A stretch of DNA of 64,000 nt. Origin: Gilvimarinus gilvus. GTDB taxonomy: Bacteria > Pseudomonadota > Gammaproteobacteria > Pseudomonadales > Cellvibrionaceae. The stretch covers positions 55,090 through 119,089 of the forward strand of contig NZ_JAULRU010000783.1 of NCBI RefSeq assembly GCF_030518155.1, given 5' to 3'. The notes beneath the pieces were generated by a model that did no database searches, was not told the DNA's origin, and worked only from the letters and a program-made list of their open reading frames with translations. Position 1 is the first letter of the stretch; each line of letters starts with the position of its first letter. A program made the translations under genes and the position numbers. Shown here in pieces: positions 27,401-34,066 of this stretch.

Positions 27401-28283
27401 CTACCGAATAACACATGTTAACGGTGACGCTCTTGTACAAGTTGATCAAACACTTGAGTCTGGTGAGCAGTACATTGGTGAGTTTGAACTGGATGAGCTT
27501 AGTACAGTTAGCTTAATCGCAAGCAGTGATGGCTATGCAATTGCAGATTCCATCAAGCTGGTCGCCTCATCTACTGGCAGTAAGGCTACGTATTTTTACC
27601 ATACTGACCATCTAGGAGCACCTAGTGCTGTTACAGATTCAAATGGTGGTGTGGTATGGGAGAAAGACTGGGATGCTTTCGGCGACGGTAGCGAATTCGT
27701 AAATAATCAACCATTTAGGTTTCCTGGCCAGTATGCCGATGCGGAAACGGGATTGTTCTATAACTACTTTCGGGATTATGATCCGAGTTTGGGGCGATAC
27801 ATTCAATCCGATCCTATTGGGCTGGGTGATGGTCCAAATACTTATGCTTATGCTAGTGGAAACCCTCTCTTTTACACGGATCCAACAGGGGAGTCGACAC
27901 TTGATGTTGTGATACCCGCATTCACTGTTGACCTCGCCACAATGGAGCCGACAGATGCGGCCTGGCCCAAATGGGTAGGTTGGGGCTTGGTGATAGGCGG
28001 GGCTTGGGCTGTTGATCAGTGTTTTTCCGATTCGTCAATTGAAGATGCAAAACCCTCCAAAGCAGACTGCAATAAAGCCATTAAATTTCTGACTCAGCCG
28101 GATAGATTGACACAGAAATATGGTAAGAAAATACCTAAGAAAAGAATAGATGAATGGCGTCGAAAAATAGCGGATGGAACAATTACGAGTTACGATCTTC
28201 CCGCTGTCTTACAAGGAGAAATGCCCCCTTCGCTTCAAGGAAAATCATTAGCCGAAATTCGAAGTATTTGCGGAAAGAAATAG
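24420..28283 (+). CDS. RHS toxin protein with golvesin-type domains, second ORF of locus 1
   Basis: 1287 residues from ATG 24420 (AAGGA at 24408). Order: signal peptide (1-28, ending VSQAQ); YD-repeats (about 35-650); golvesin/xanthan-lyase-type carbohydrate-binding-like repeats (about 655-1050; SGGWVGSNNVPGF, VSWTAHANR, GYVVADAV); RHS core (YFYHTDHLGAPSAVTD, GRYIQSDPIGL, NPLFYTDPTG); and a 131-residue C-terminal polymorphic region with a hydrophobic start, then KKRIDEWRRKIADGTITSYD. That tail is the likely toxin, of a type I do not recognise. The Sec signal and lack of PAAR or VgrG linkage argue against T6SS delivery. The partner immunity gene starts 11 bp downstream. Confidence 0.87.
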   Translation: MNLSKAKILSYTIAAVALSAHLVSQAQETRSQAYKYNDRGLVIEVDGPRTDVADVVTHTYYSDGSLESTTNPLGHTRLYSNYNRFEKPELITDENGITQTLEYSESGKVAKVTSTDPLTSESQVVEYVYDTSDQLIRTIQEDGAETVYTYDGLGRLETITTNGTDSIVYTLDSAGNTVEEAYYRDGTLYKTQSMDYDEWSNIELIEDGEGNYESFVYDHSQRLTTTLDGKDEPTTYAYDALGYADETVRPDTSSIGYDYDAYGNLKEVTDPNGNKTVYSYNSFDEVVQLESPDSGITTYEYDEAGNLDYKIDGNGIVTEYSYDALNRLKTIQYPASPDLNISYSYDQGMYAKGKLSEVADPSGSTSFEYDPWGNVIVRSVNIFDLSLQSSYRYDSRSRLVEQTYPSGMVVEYERAHLSGNISTISVKMPGEDNFSPIVENISYVPFGGVDSLTYANGAELTNEYFKNYSLYRSTTQGIVSLEYSYDANGNIETILNNTQSNNYTYDKINQLKTSSSPEESASFGYDLNGNRTSKLQDGSLSSYDYDPLSNKLSSATVGGTPVAIDYDEAGNTTQKDDLTFDYADNNRLAGVKRDDSNVATYTYNYVGQRVAKSTSNETLYFVYSDSGKILSEVAPDGEIVREYIYLNEVPIATIQASDGESIVFDDSSDNFSHSGGWVGSNNVPGFEGDGYTLHEPVLEIAFEKIVDNSSVDFSAVGSWVASNAVQGYEEEGYLHSFGPEPEGVIIVDDSAIQATGNWTSSNAIKGFQGNGYLASQGLNGETAEWPLAPYSGDVEIYVSWTAHANRDQGAVYTVVIDGVESSKTVNQTQNSGGWYSLGVFDLSSGGVVRLEGSGAGYVVADAVKLEPTDPPARYAEWSVAGHGERDLYVKWPSHANRSTNATYAIRHANGSDTVIVDQTQQTEWFLLGRFNLDENSVITLLGAGDGYTIADAVAVASEDQVKPSATWDQLVSQQGARKIYATWTAHGNRTQQATYRITHVNGDALVQVDQTLESGEQYIGEFELDELSTVSLIASSDGYAIADSIKLVASSTGSKATYFYHTDHLGAPSAVTDSNGGVVWEKDWDAFGDGSEFVNNQPFRFPGQYADAETGLFYNYFRDYDPSLGRYIQSDPIGLGDGPNTYAYASGNPLFYTDPTGESTLDVVIPAFTVDLATMEPTDAAWPKWVGWGLVIGGAWAVDQCFSDSSIEDAKPSKADCNKAIKFLTQPDRLTQKYGKKIPKKRIDEWRRKIADGTITSYDLPAVLQGEMPPSLQGKSLAEIRSICGKK

Positions 28284-28294
28284 AGGCAAGTGAA

Positions 28295-28879
28295 ATGACT
28301 TTTTTAGATATTTCAGGATATACACTGCGTGAATTGACTGACTTATACAGCCTTAATGTTATGGATGATAATTTTTACGACGTAATTGCCGATCAAATAC
28401 TCCGGCTCGACGAAAAATATCTAATGCTCATTTACAACAAGTTGTCACTAAATCAAAAACGTGGAGCAGTTTACTCGCTTCGAAATAGTTTAAAAGATAT
28501 AGAAAGCGCTGTAGAGTTTTTATCTGAAATCTTGTGGGATTCCTCGGAAGATGCTTTGACTCGATCCGAGGCTGCCATTTCTTTACGTCATCTTCACAAA
28601 TGCATAGAAATTTACGATTTTTATAAACTTTATCGCGATGATTCTGAACATTTACGCTCTGCAGCTACGTTACTGGCTAGCAGCGTCGAGGGCATAAGAG
28701 GGGAAGTGCTATCAACTGCCATTGCTGATTCAAGTCCAATCGTAAGGCAGTTTGTATTGGATATTATTGACGATAATAGCTATACAGAGTACTTATATTT
28801 AGCGCGAAACTGCTTGAAGGATGCCGATGCCGATGTAAGACTTGCAGCACAAACGGCACTCGATAATAACGTATTATAG
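28295..28879 (+). CDS. HEAT-repeat-like putative immunity protein
   Basis: 194 residues from ATG 28295 (AGAGG upstream). The protein is all-helical, with repeats such as DALTRSEAAISLRHL, EHLRSAATLLAS, SPIVRQFVLDIIDD and ADVRLAAQTALDNN, the form of HEAT/armadillo repeats. It has no signal peptide and would stay in the cytoplasm. It follows the toxin gene closely on the same strand, the standard place for an RHS immunity gene. The open frame extends upstream into the toxin gene, but that part overlaps coding sequence and lacks a ribosome site. Immunity role is inferred from position. Confidence 0.75.
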   Translation: MTFLDISGYTLRELTDLYSLNVMDDNFYDVIADQILRLDEKYLMLIYNKLSLNQKRGAVYSLRNSLKDIESAVEFLSEILWDSSEDALTRSEAAISLRHLHKCIEIYDFYKLYRDDSEHLRSAATLLASSVEGIRGEVLSTAIADSSPIVRQFVLDIIDDNSYTEYLYLARNCLKDADADVRLAAQTALDNNVL

Positions 28880-29231
28880 TATTCAACATAGTGGGTGCGT
28901 CAGCTTTTTTCGCCCATGCGGAACTCGACTGCGATCGAAAGAAGTGATTCGTTTTATTGATCAGCGTAAAGCGCTGCTAGGAACTGCGCCATCTTAATAG
29001 CGTTTTTGCTTAACTGGCTACTACGTCAGGTACGACCACACAGCAACAACAACGGAGTGAGTCCAAATGCAGCCGTACAGTTGTACTGGGCAGCCTCCTA
29101 AACTGTGGCCTAATTTACTTGACCACTACATCCCGCTTAATAGTGAGAACTAAACGTACAGAGAGCTTGCTCTCTTTAGGGGAAGCAGAATATCCAGGTC
29201 TTTTGTCCATGGGTTAATCCTCGTAAGAAGA
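28880..29231. other. Intergenic region with possible IS end
   Basis: No gene is supported in these 352 bp. On the minus strand TGTAGTGGTCAAGTAAATTA (from 29130 leftwards) looks like the end of an IS3-group element, but no transposase is nearby, so it is at best a scar. Confidence 0.4.
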
Positions 29232-30002
29232 CTAACCTCCGACAACGCCAGGGTGATTCTTCCCCCTGCCGGGAGCAAGAAACAGATTATCAATATTTTG
29301 ATTTTCTATATCACTTGCATTTTTTAGATGGAGAAGTACATGGCTACCCTCGAGGTCACCCGCAACGGTCGCGTCAACGTTCCAGCTGTTCAATAGATAC
29401 CCTACATGTGCCTTTCTTACTTCTTTCTTCAGCGTACCATTTGCCATCCGAAACTCGTGCTCAATAGCAGTCTTTGAGGCACTTGATAGCTTGGGGTGAG
29501 GCTGTAACACCAGTATCGTGGTCTCACTCCACTGGGTGTCGCACGTCGGCATTTCAATGGAATCAACCCCGATCCTATAGAGAACACTGATGTTAACGAT
29601 TCTGTTCATGACAAAGTCCGCAAACCGAGACTTATCACGGTCAAAAGCGCGTATGTGCCAGCGCAGACCATTGTCTAGCATTGCGTGCGGGCAAATCACT
29701 TTTGTAGATTCGCCGCTGCTGCTGGATAGATAATCGATCTGGACGGGGCGCTTGAGAGAAATAGCACGCGAAATCGCTGCGACAGTGTCAAGATCAGGGC
29801 GCTCGAGTCCCATAGAGTATGCCGGCGCGAACTCTCTGCAACTTTCTAAACTGTCACCAAAACCGTATGAAAGAGTCTTTAAACATTTATCAGCGGATAA
29901 TTTATAAAGCGGCCTGAAGGTACTGGTAATAATGTAGTGCTTTGCGCGTGGATCATAAACGATGTTATCGGGCGCTGAAAATGGAATAGCGTCGGTTCGA
30001 CA
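29232..30002 (-). pseudogene. WYL-domain regulator (CapW/BrxR-like), N-terminally truncated
   Basis: The minus frame is open from a TGA at 30003-30005 to the stop at 29232. It encodes FSAPDNIVYDPRAKHYI, then the WYL core: KRPVQIDYLSSSSGES (ligand pocket), KVICPHAMLDNGLRWHIRAF, DFVMNRI, and a C-terminal WCX-like part. CapW/BrxR proteins repress CBASS, BREX and other defence genes. The N-terminal winged helix that should precede IPFSAPDN is missing and no good start exists before an internal ATG at 29813. It is therefore broken or makes only the sensor domain. It is not next to the CBASS operon, so its original target is lost. Confidence 0.75.
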
Positions 30003-30018
30003 TCACAGTCCAGATGAT

Positions 30019-30192
30019 CGATATTATGACCGAAAAACCTCGACTTCAGGTGACCCTTACTTTAATTTGAAGGCCTCAAACGGTCAGGTGATAGGGACCA
30101 GTGAGATGTACTCATCAACGAGCGCCCGCGAAACGGGTATTAACTCCGTGAAGACTAACGGACCTGTGGCTCCAATAGTAGATTTAACCTAG
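30019..30192 (+). pseudogene. DUF1508 (YegP-type) domain fragment
   Basis: The plus frame encodes YYDRKTSTSGDPYFNLKASN, GQVIGTSEMYSS, ARETGINSVKTNG and PIVDLT, one full DUF1508 repeat (the bacterial YegP fold, function unknown). The start is unclear: the frame continues upstream to 29962 but that stretch is antisense to the WYL remnant and does not look like DUF1508. Single-repeat proteins of about 57 residues exist, so a short functional gene starting near 30019 is possible; a 5' deletion is more likely since no start codon or ribosome site fits. Confidence 0.6.
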
Positions 30193-30283
30193 AAGCCACT
30201 ATCCCGCCTCTCATAGATTGGGGGGCGGTCTTCCAACCCTATATGATACGTCTTCAAAATTCGCACACAGGAAGGTTGCAGAT

Positions 30284-30655
30284 ATGGGAAAAATATATAG
30301 GAGAGGGCGTAGCAATAGTATCGTTTCTATCGTTGGTGACGTTGTTCATATTGCTTCTCGTCTACCATGGTGGGGTGCCTTACTTACCGGTATCGCCTCC
30401 TGTTTTCTTGTTGCTATCGTTTTAGGTGGTTATATCGAAGGGAATATATCATCTCAAGCGGGCAGCAAATATTATGCACTTACAGAAGTTTGGCTTGGTC
30501 GGTTAGTTAATGTGTGTAATTGGGTGGGGATAGCTTGTTTTGTTGCGGGGCTATTTTTCGCAGTTCGCAATTACTTTGTAAGCTCCTACGCTCGTAACGA
30601 AGAAAAGTGTATTGTTGCGACTCTTTCGAAATTGATAGGTCGTAGTATTGATTGA
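30284..30655 (+). CDS. Two-helix membrane protein, possible N-terminus of a lost restriction endonuclease
   Basis: 123 residues from ATG 30284, preceded by an AGGAAGG ribosome site. It has a basic N-terminus (MGKIYRRGRSNSIVSIVGD), an HIASRLPWWGALLTGI segment and two hydrophobic helices (about 35-58 and 76-98), then a short charged tail. The RLPWW segment plus two helices is the usual N-terminal anchor of membrane-linked Mrr-type endonucleases; here the catalytic domain is absent. Either the gene is a 3'-truncated remnant or a small membrane protein in its own right. Confidence 0.5.
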   Translation: MGKIYRRGRSNSIVSIVGDVVHIASRLPWWGALLTGIASCFLVAIVLGGYIEGNISSQAGSKYYALTEVWLGRLVNVCNWVGIACFVAGLFFAVRNYFVSSYARNEEKCIVATLSKLIGRSID

Positions 30656-30801
30656 CATTGACCTGAAAGGTTAAGGCTTGTGGCAACCAGGCCTTGGGCG
30701 GAGTCGTACTCCAAAGTCAGCTTAAAGCCGTCTGAAGGCGTCAGGAAGTGATATTGCTTGGTAGACGGCAGTGTGCCAAGCCGCCCGGTGAGGCAGCTGG
30801 C

Positions 30802-31062
30802 TTAGTATCGGTGAGTGTCGCTCATCGAGGCATACCTAGCAACTAAGGGTTGCTGCATATCCTCTTCGGTGGCTTGGCCGCGGAACAGACGCGTCAGACT
30901 ATCGAGTGCCTGCTTGCCGTTCGCCGCCTCGATTTTGACTTGTGCTAGCCCTTCAGGGTTGTTTTGAAGTCTACGAAGACGGGCCCGAGCAACCATCCCA
31001 GCTGTAGAAGTAATTTCAGGTCTTCGGCTCATAATATCATCATACCATAGATGGGTTTTCAT
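30802..31062 (-). CDS. Small protein coupled to the 2-TM protein
   Basis: The frame encodes 86 residues from ATG 31062, which overlaps the end of the 400-residue gene by 23 bp; an ATG at 31032 would give 76 residues with no overlap. The sequence is mainly helical and charged (MVARARLRRLQNN, GKQALDSLTRLFRG). No family is recognised. Same strand, and overlap or a small gap, make it a partner of the upstream membrane protein, possibly a regulator or second subunit. Confidence 0.5.
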   Translation of the reverse strand: MKTHLWYDDIMSRRPEITSTAGMVARARLRRLQNNPEGLAQVKIEAANGKQALDSLTRLFRGQATEEDMQQPLVARYASMSDTHRY

Positions 31063-32242
31063 CTACCACATCCTCTATCTCCATCAGCAATACTTGCAAT
31101 AGATGCAGGTGTGGAGCGATAATGTTGACGTAATCTCTCACTTTGTACCCATCAAAAAGCATGCCGCTTTGGTTTCGGTACATATTGACGACCCAATCAA
31201 CCTCTCCATCTAGCTTCAAGGGCACCGACAGAATCGACTGGGCGATAGATACATCACTATAATACCGCATCAATTCCGAAAGTATAGCATCGTCTTTTGT
31301 GCCTGGCCCCGCCTTATAGCTGTCCACAATATCTGTGACATCCTTCACATAAGAATGCAGGCCAATTGCAGCCGCCTTAGGTGCACCTAGTATGTTGGGT
31401 AACAAGGGGTAGTCAATCCCACAGACATCGTCCTCTCGGGTATAAGGGAAGGCGAGAGGCTTGCATCGAGGGTCTGGGGTTGGGGTCTGGGTCTCTGTGG
31501 TGGTGGTGTAAACGGTATCCAGAATGCCAACGTATCCCGTATAGTGAGATTCAGCAGGTGCCACACTAAACGCTTTAGCCAACTCGTGGCATCGCGTTGG
31601 CGCCTCGACACCATTTCCCTCTTTGTCTCTAAACCGCCATACCCTCATTATGTTCGCGCGATAAATTACACTTTGACCATCGATGTTGACGCCATCCCAA
31701 GAGCGGGCCATATTGATCAACGTGTCAAGAATTCGACGAACCTGCTCTTGAGCAGAGGCCACCACGTCCTTCTTGGTGGCTCCAGAGGCACCAAGGAGGC
31801 TCAATACTTCCTTCTCCGTTGTTTCAGCAAGCACTTCATACGCCGTACCAAATGTATCCCAAAAGTCATGGGGCGGCATTGTCAACGTAGACTCAATGAT
31901 GATGTTGTCCTGGTACCGTCCGGCCCACTGGGAGATTGCAAATGTCACCGCAAGAACAACGCCCGACACACCAAAACCTATCGTATACAAGTTTGGCTCG
32001 CCCGAAGACGTCGCACTAAAGGGCAAAACCACGTCCTTAATACTATCGGACCAAAGTGACGCAAAAGCTCCCCATGAGGCAAGCATGATCCATAGAAATG
32101 CCTGCAGTACAGGATGAAGAGCATCGACCCAAGTGGCCGGTGAGGTAAACCGCACCCACTGCGATGTTGATTTTGCTTTCTCGCGCTGGGTGAAGGCCCT
32201 ATATTTTCGACGTCTTATGTGTGAATTGCCGGGAGCGCTCAT
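31040..32242 (-). CDS. Two-TM protein with large cytoplasmic domain, unknown function
   Basis: This 400-residue protein has two transmembrane helices (about 48-66 and 86-106, AFLWIMLASWGAFASLW and TIGFGVSGVVLAVTFAI), with a basic N-terminus inside the cell. The C-terminal domain (about 110-400) is mixed alpha/beta, with an acidic region and GILDTVYTTTTETQ; the overall form recalls GAF-like sensor domains but no ligand motif is identifiable. Start ATG 32242 has AGGGA upstream. It forms a two-gene unit with the 86-residue gene. The 2TM-plus-sensor design is common among phage-defence membrane proteins, but no function is assigned. Confidence 0.7.
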   Translation of the reverse strand: MSAPGNSHIRRRKYRAFTQREKAKSTSQWVRFTSPATWVDALHPVLQAFLWIMLASWGAFASLWSDSIKDVVLPFSATSSGEPNLYTIGFGVSGVVLAVTFAISQWAGRYQDNIIIESTLTMPPHDFWDTFGTAYEVLAETTEKEVLSLLGASGATKKDVVASAQEQVRRILDTLINMARSWDGVNIDGQSVIYRANIMRVWRFRDKEGNGVEAPTRCHELAKAFSVAPAESHYTGYVGILDTVYTTTTETQTPTPDPRCKPLAFPYTREDDVCGIDYPLLPNILGAPKAAAIGLHSYVKDVTDIVDSYKAGPGTKDDAILSELMRYYSDVSIAQSILSVPLKLDGEVDWVVNMYRNQSGMLFDGYKVRDYVNIIAPHLHLLQVLLMEIEDVVDENPSMV

Positions 32243-32366
32243 GACTTTTCCCTAAGTAAAGTTATCGGCTGGGGACAATTTTGGCGTTTTGCAGCACTCG
32301 CAGCTCTACCTGCAACTTGAGGCGAGCCAAAGGCTGCCCCCTCTACTAATGTATTCAATACGTCCA

Positions 32367-32915
32367 TCACTCCTCAGCAAGCCTCTTTGTGGCTTCCCGG
32401 ATAGCAATGACTGCCTGAAGTTTGGCCACCCTAGCTTGGTGCAAAGCGGTTTCCGTCTGGATGACAGCTATCTCCTCTTCAGCTTCCGACGGCTTTTCAT
32501 CAACCTCTGGGATTGGTGCATTCGTCGCATCGATATGCTCCTTTTCAGCCTTTGCCAGCTCGATCTTCTGCTGCAGTTCTACCAGCGGTGTAGTTACAGG
32601 ATTAAGTGCACTTTGTGCGTCTACCAATACTTTTTTGGCTCTTACTAATTCCGTCTGCTCCTGAAGTAGTTCAATCTCAGTTTTAGGTTTATTAGCCTCA
32701 ACTTTAGCATACTTCGCCACCTCTATCTCCGTATAGGTTTCCGCTAAGGACTGGAAAGTACTTGCAGTATTTTTCCCACGTGATTCCGTCCCAAAATCCT
32801 TCGCTTCTGTCAACCTGCCCTGCTCATCAAAGACTAAAGAAAAGTTGTCATTTGAAAATGCCTTGCTTTCGAAAGGAGCTGAAAAAAACATGGCCATATT
32901 GAATAACAGGGCCAA
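32367..32915 (-). CDS. Exported coiled-coil protein
   Basis: The frame encodes 182 residues from TTG 32915. The N-terminus is hydrophobic (LALLFNMAMFFSAPF) and reads as a signal peptide, and the reading frame continues upstream (VRSFW) to a TGA without a standard start, so the true start is uncertain. Residues 60-180 are a long heptad-type coiled coil rich in Glu, Ala and Lys (IELLQEQTELVRAKKVLVDA). No family is recognised; it may be periplasmic. It is 125 bp upstream of the 2-TM gene on the same strand, perhaps co-transcribed. Confidence 0.5.
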   Translation of the reverse strand: MALLFNMAMFFSAPFESKAFSNDNFSLVFDEQGRLTEAKDFGTESRGKNTASTFQSLAETYTEIEVAKYAKVEANKPKTEIELLQEQTELVRAKKVLVDAQSALNPVTTPLVELQQKIELAKAEKEHIDATNAPIPEVDEKPSEAEEEIAVIQTETALHQARVAKLQAVIAIREATKRLAEE

Positions 32916-32981
32916 CCAAAAGCTACGGACAATTCCTTGTCATGGCGGTCACAAGCAGCCCGAGCATCCGATTTAGTATTT

Positions 32982-33272
32982 TTACATTTGCCGCTCCCGA
33001 CACCGCTCGTTCTTAATCTTCTCTATCAGCTCAAGTAGCGATCTATCCCCTAGATAGCGAAGCTTTTCCAGCATGTCGAGAAGACCGGTATCACTTCTGC
33101 AGGACTCATCACGCACTTCGAAATCGGTAATCATTAAAAGCACACCGCAAAACATGTGAGCGTCGTCGCGATCGTCAATCATGACGATATCTTTGAGTTC
33201 GTAGCCTGAATCGAGCACCACCTCTGAACCAAGCCAGCTAGAGCCACTATAAATCAGCGAGCACAGTATCAA
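32982..33272 (-). pseudogene. HAD/FCP1-like protein fragment
   Basis: The frame contains SGYELKDIVMIDDRDDAH and LLDMLEKLRYLGDRSLLEL, ending KNERCRERQM. This aligns over about 75 residues with the middle of the HAD protein at 62921-63997 (HGYALKDIVAIDDRPEVH, LLMLERLAYLAERSLPEF, GEYCREKQV). The nucleophile DVDNT region and the C-terminal third are absent, so it cannot be active. Identity is moderate, which points to an old paralogue. It lies downstream of the second RHS immunity gene. Confidence 0.8.
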
Positions 33273-33316
33273 GAGAAAGGTTTTACTTTCAGCTCAAACC
33301 GTCAGCGCTTATAAAA

Positions 33317-34066
33317 CTAAAGAGAATCATCAGATTGAACCTCAACCAACTGCTCCAACATAAATAAATGCTCATCAACCAACTTTACAAGTGTGCCAAT
33401 ATCTATAGGATCCACACTTTTCAACGCCGCGACTATTTTAACAAGAGAATTCATTCGAGGTGAGCTCTTTAAATAGGCCAACTTTCCACCGACAGTCCCA
33501 TGCTTTTTGATAAACATTGAGAACTGATAGACATCAGTATCCAATGAATATTTTGGTGTTTGGGGCTGCCTCGTCAACAACAATTCAGTCTTCCAGATTT
33601 CAGATAGTTTCTCAACTAAGCCATGAGTTATCTTAGTTCTCCGTTTGAGAACTTCAACATCAGCAACACCTTTGTTATTTCCAGGAGGAATCAATCTAAA
33701 AACTTCCATCTCTGAGCCAAGTTTATTGTGATCACTATAACTATCTAGAAGTCTTCTATTAAGTTCAGCTGTTACTATGAAGTATTCATCCTCACTCTTT
33801 GTAATGAATACCATTCTCTCCTCCCCGAAGGAAGGAGTTACTAACACTCGAAACAGCACATCGCTGTTAAATGCATCCTTAAATAAGTCTCTTAGCACTA
33901 GAGAATAATCATCTTTGTGAACTATTGCCGGAAGCTCAGGTATCAAATGATCATTACTCGAATCACTATTTAAAGAAGCATTTGCCAATGGATAAAATAG
34001 CAATCCCACAAAAAGACCTAGGAATTGAAAAATCGCATACGGAAACATCTGAAAAGTCGCCTTCAT
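33317..34066 (-). CDS. Putative periplasmic immunity protein of RHS locus 2
   Basis: 249 residues from ATG 34066, whose ATGA overlaps the RHS stop (34065-34063); upstream ATG/GTG codons at 34072 and 34078 are alternatives. The start gives a good signal peptide (MKATFQMFPYAIFQFLGLFV, cleavage after PLANA). The mature part is mixed alpha/beta with no known motif. Tight coupling to the toxin gene marks it as the immunity protein. Export to the periplasm would mean the metallopeptidase toxin acts, or must be stopped, outside the cytoplasm, unlike locus 1 where the immunity protein is cytoplasmic. Confidence 0.7.
   Translation of the reverse strand: MKATFQMFPYAIFQFLGLFVGLLFYPLANASLNSDSSNDHLIPELPAIVHKDDYSLVLRDLFKDAFNSDVLFRVLVTPSFGEERMVFITKSEDEYFIVTAELNRRLLDSYSDHNKLGSEMEVFRLIPPGNNKGVADVEVLKRRTKITHGLVEKLSEIWKTELLLTRQPQTPKYSLDTDVYQFSMFIKKHGTVGGKLAYLKSSPRMNSLVKIVAALKSVDPIDIGTLVKLVDEHLFMLEQLVEVQSDDSL

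Noticed and set aside
28154..28294. Longer N-terminus for the HEAT-like immunity protein
   Set aside because: The extra 47 codons overlap the RHS toxin gene and lack a ribosome site; ATG 28295 has a good one.
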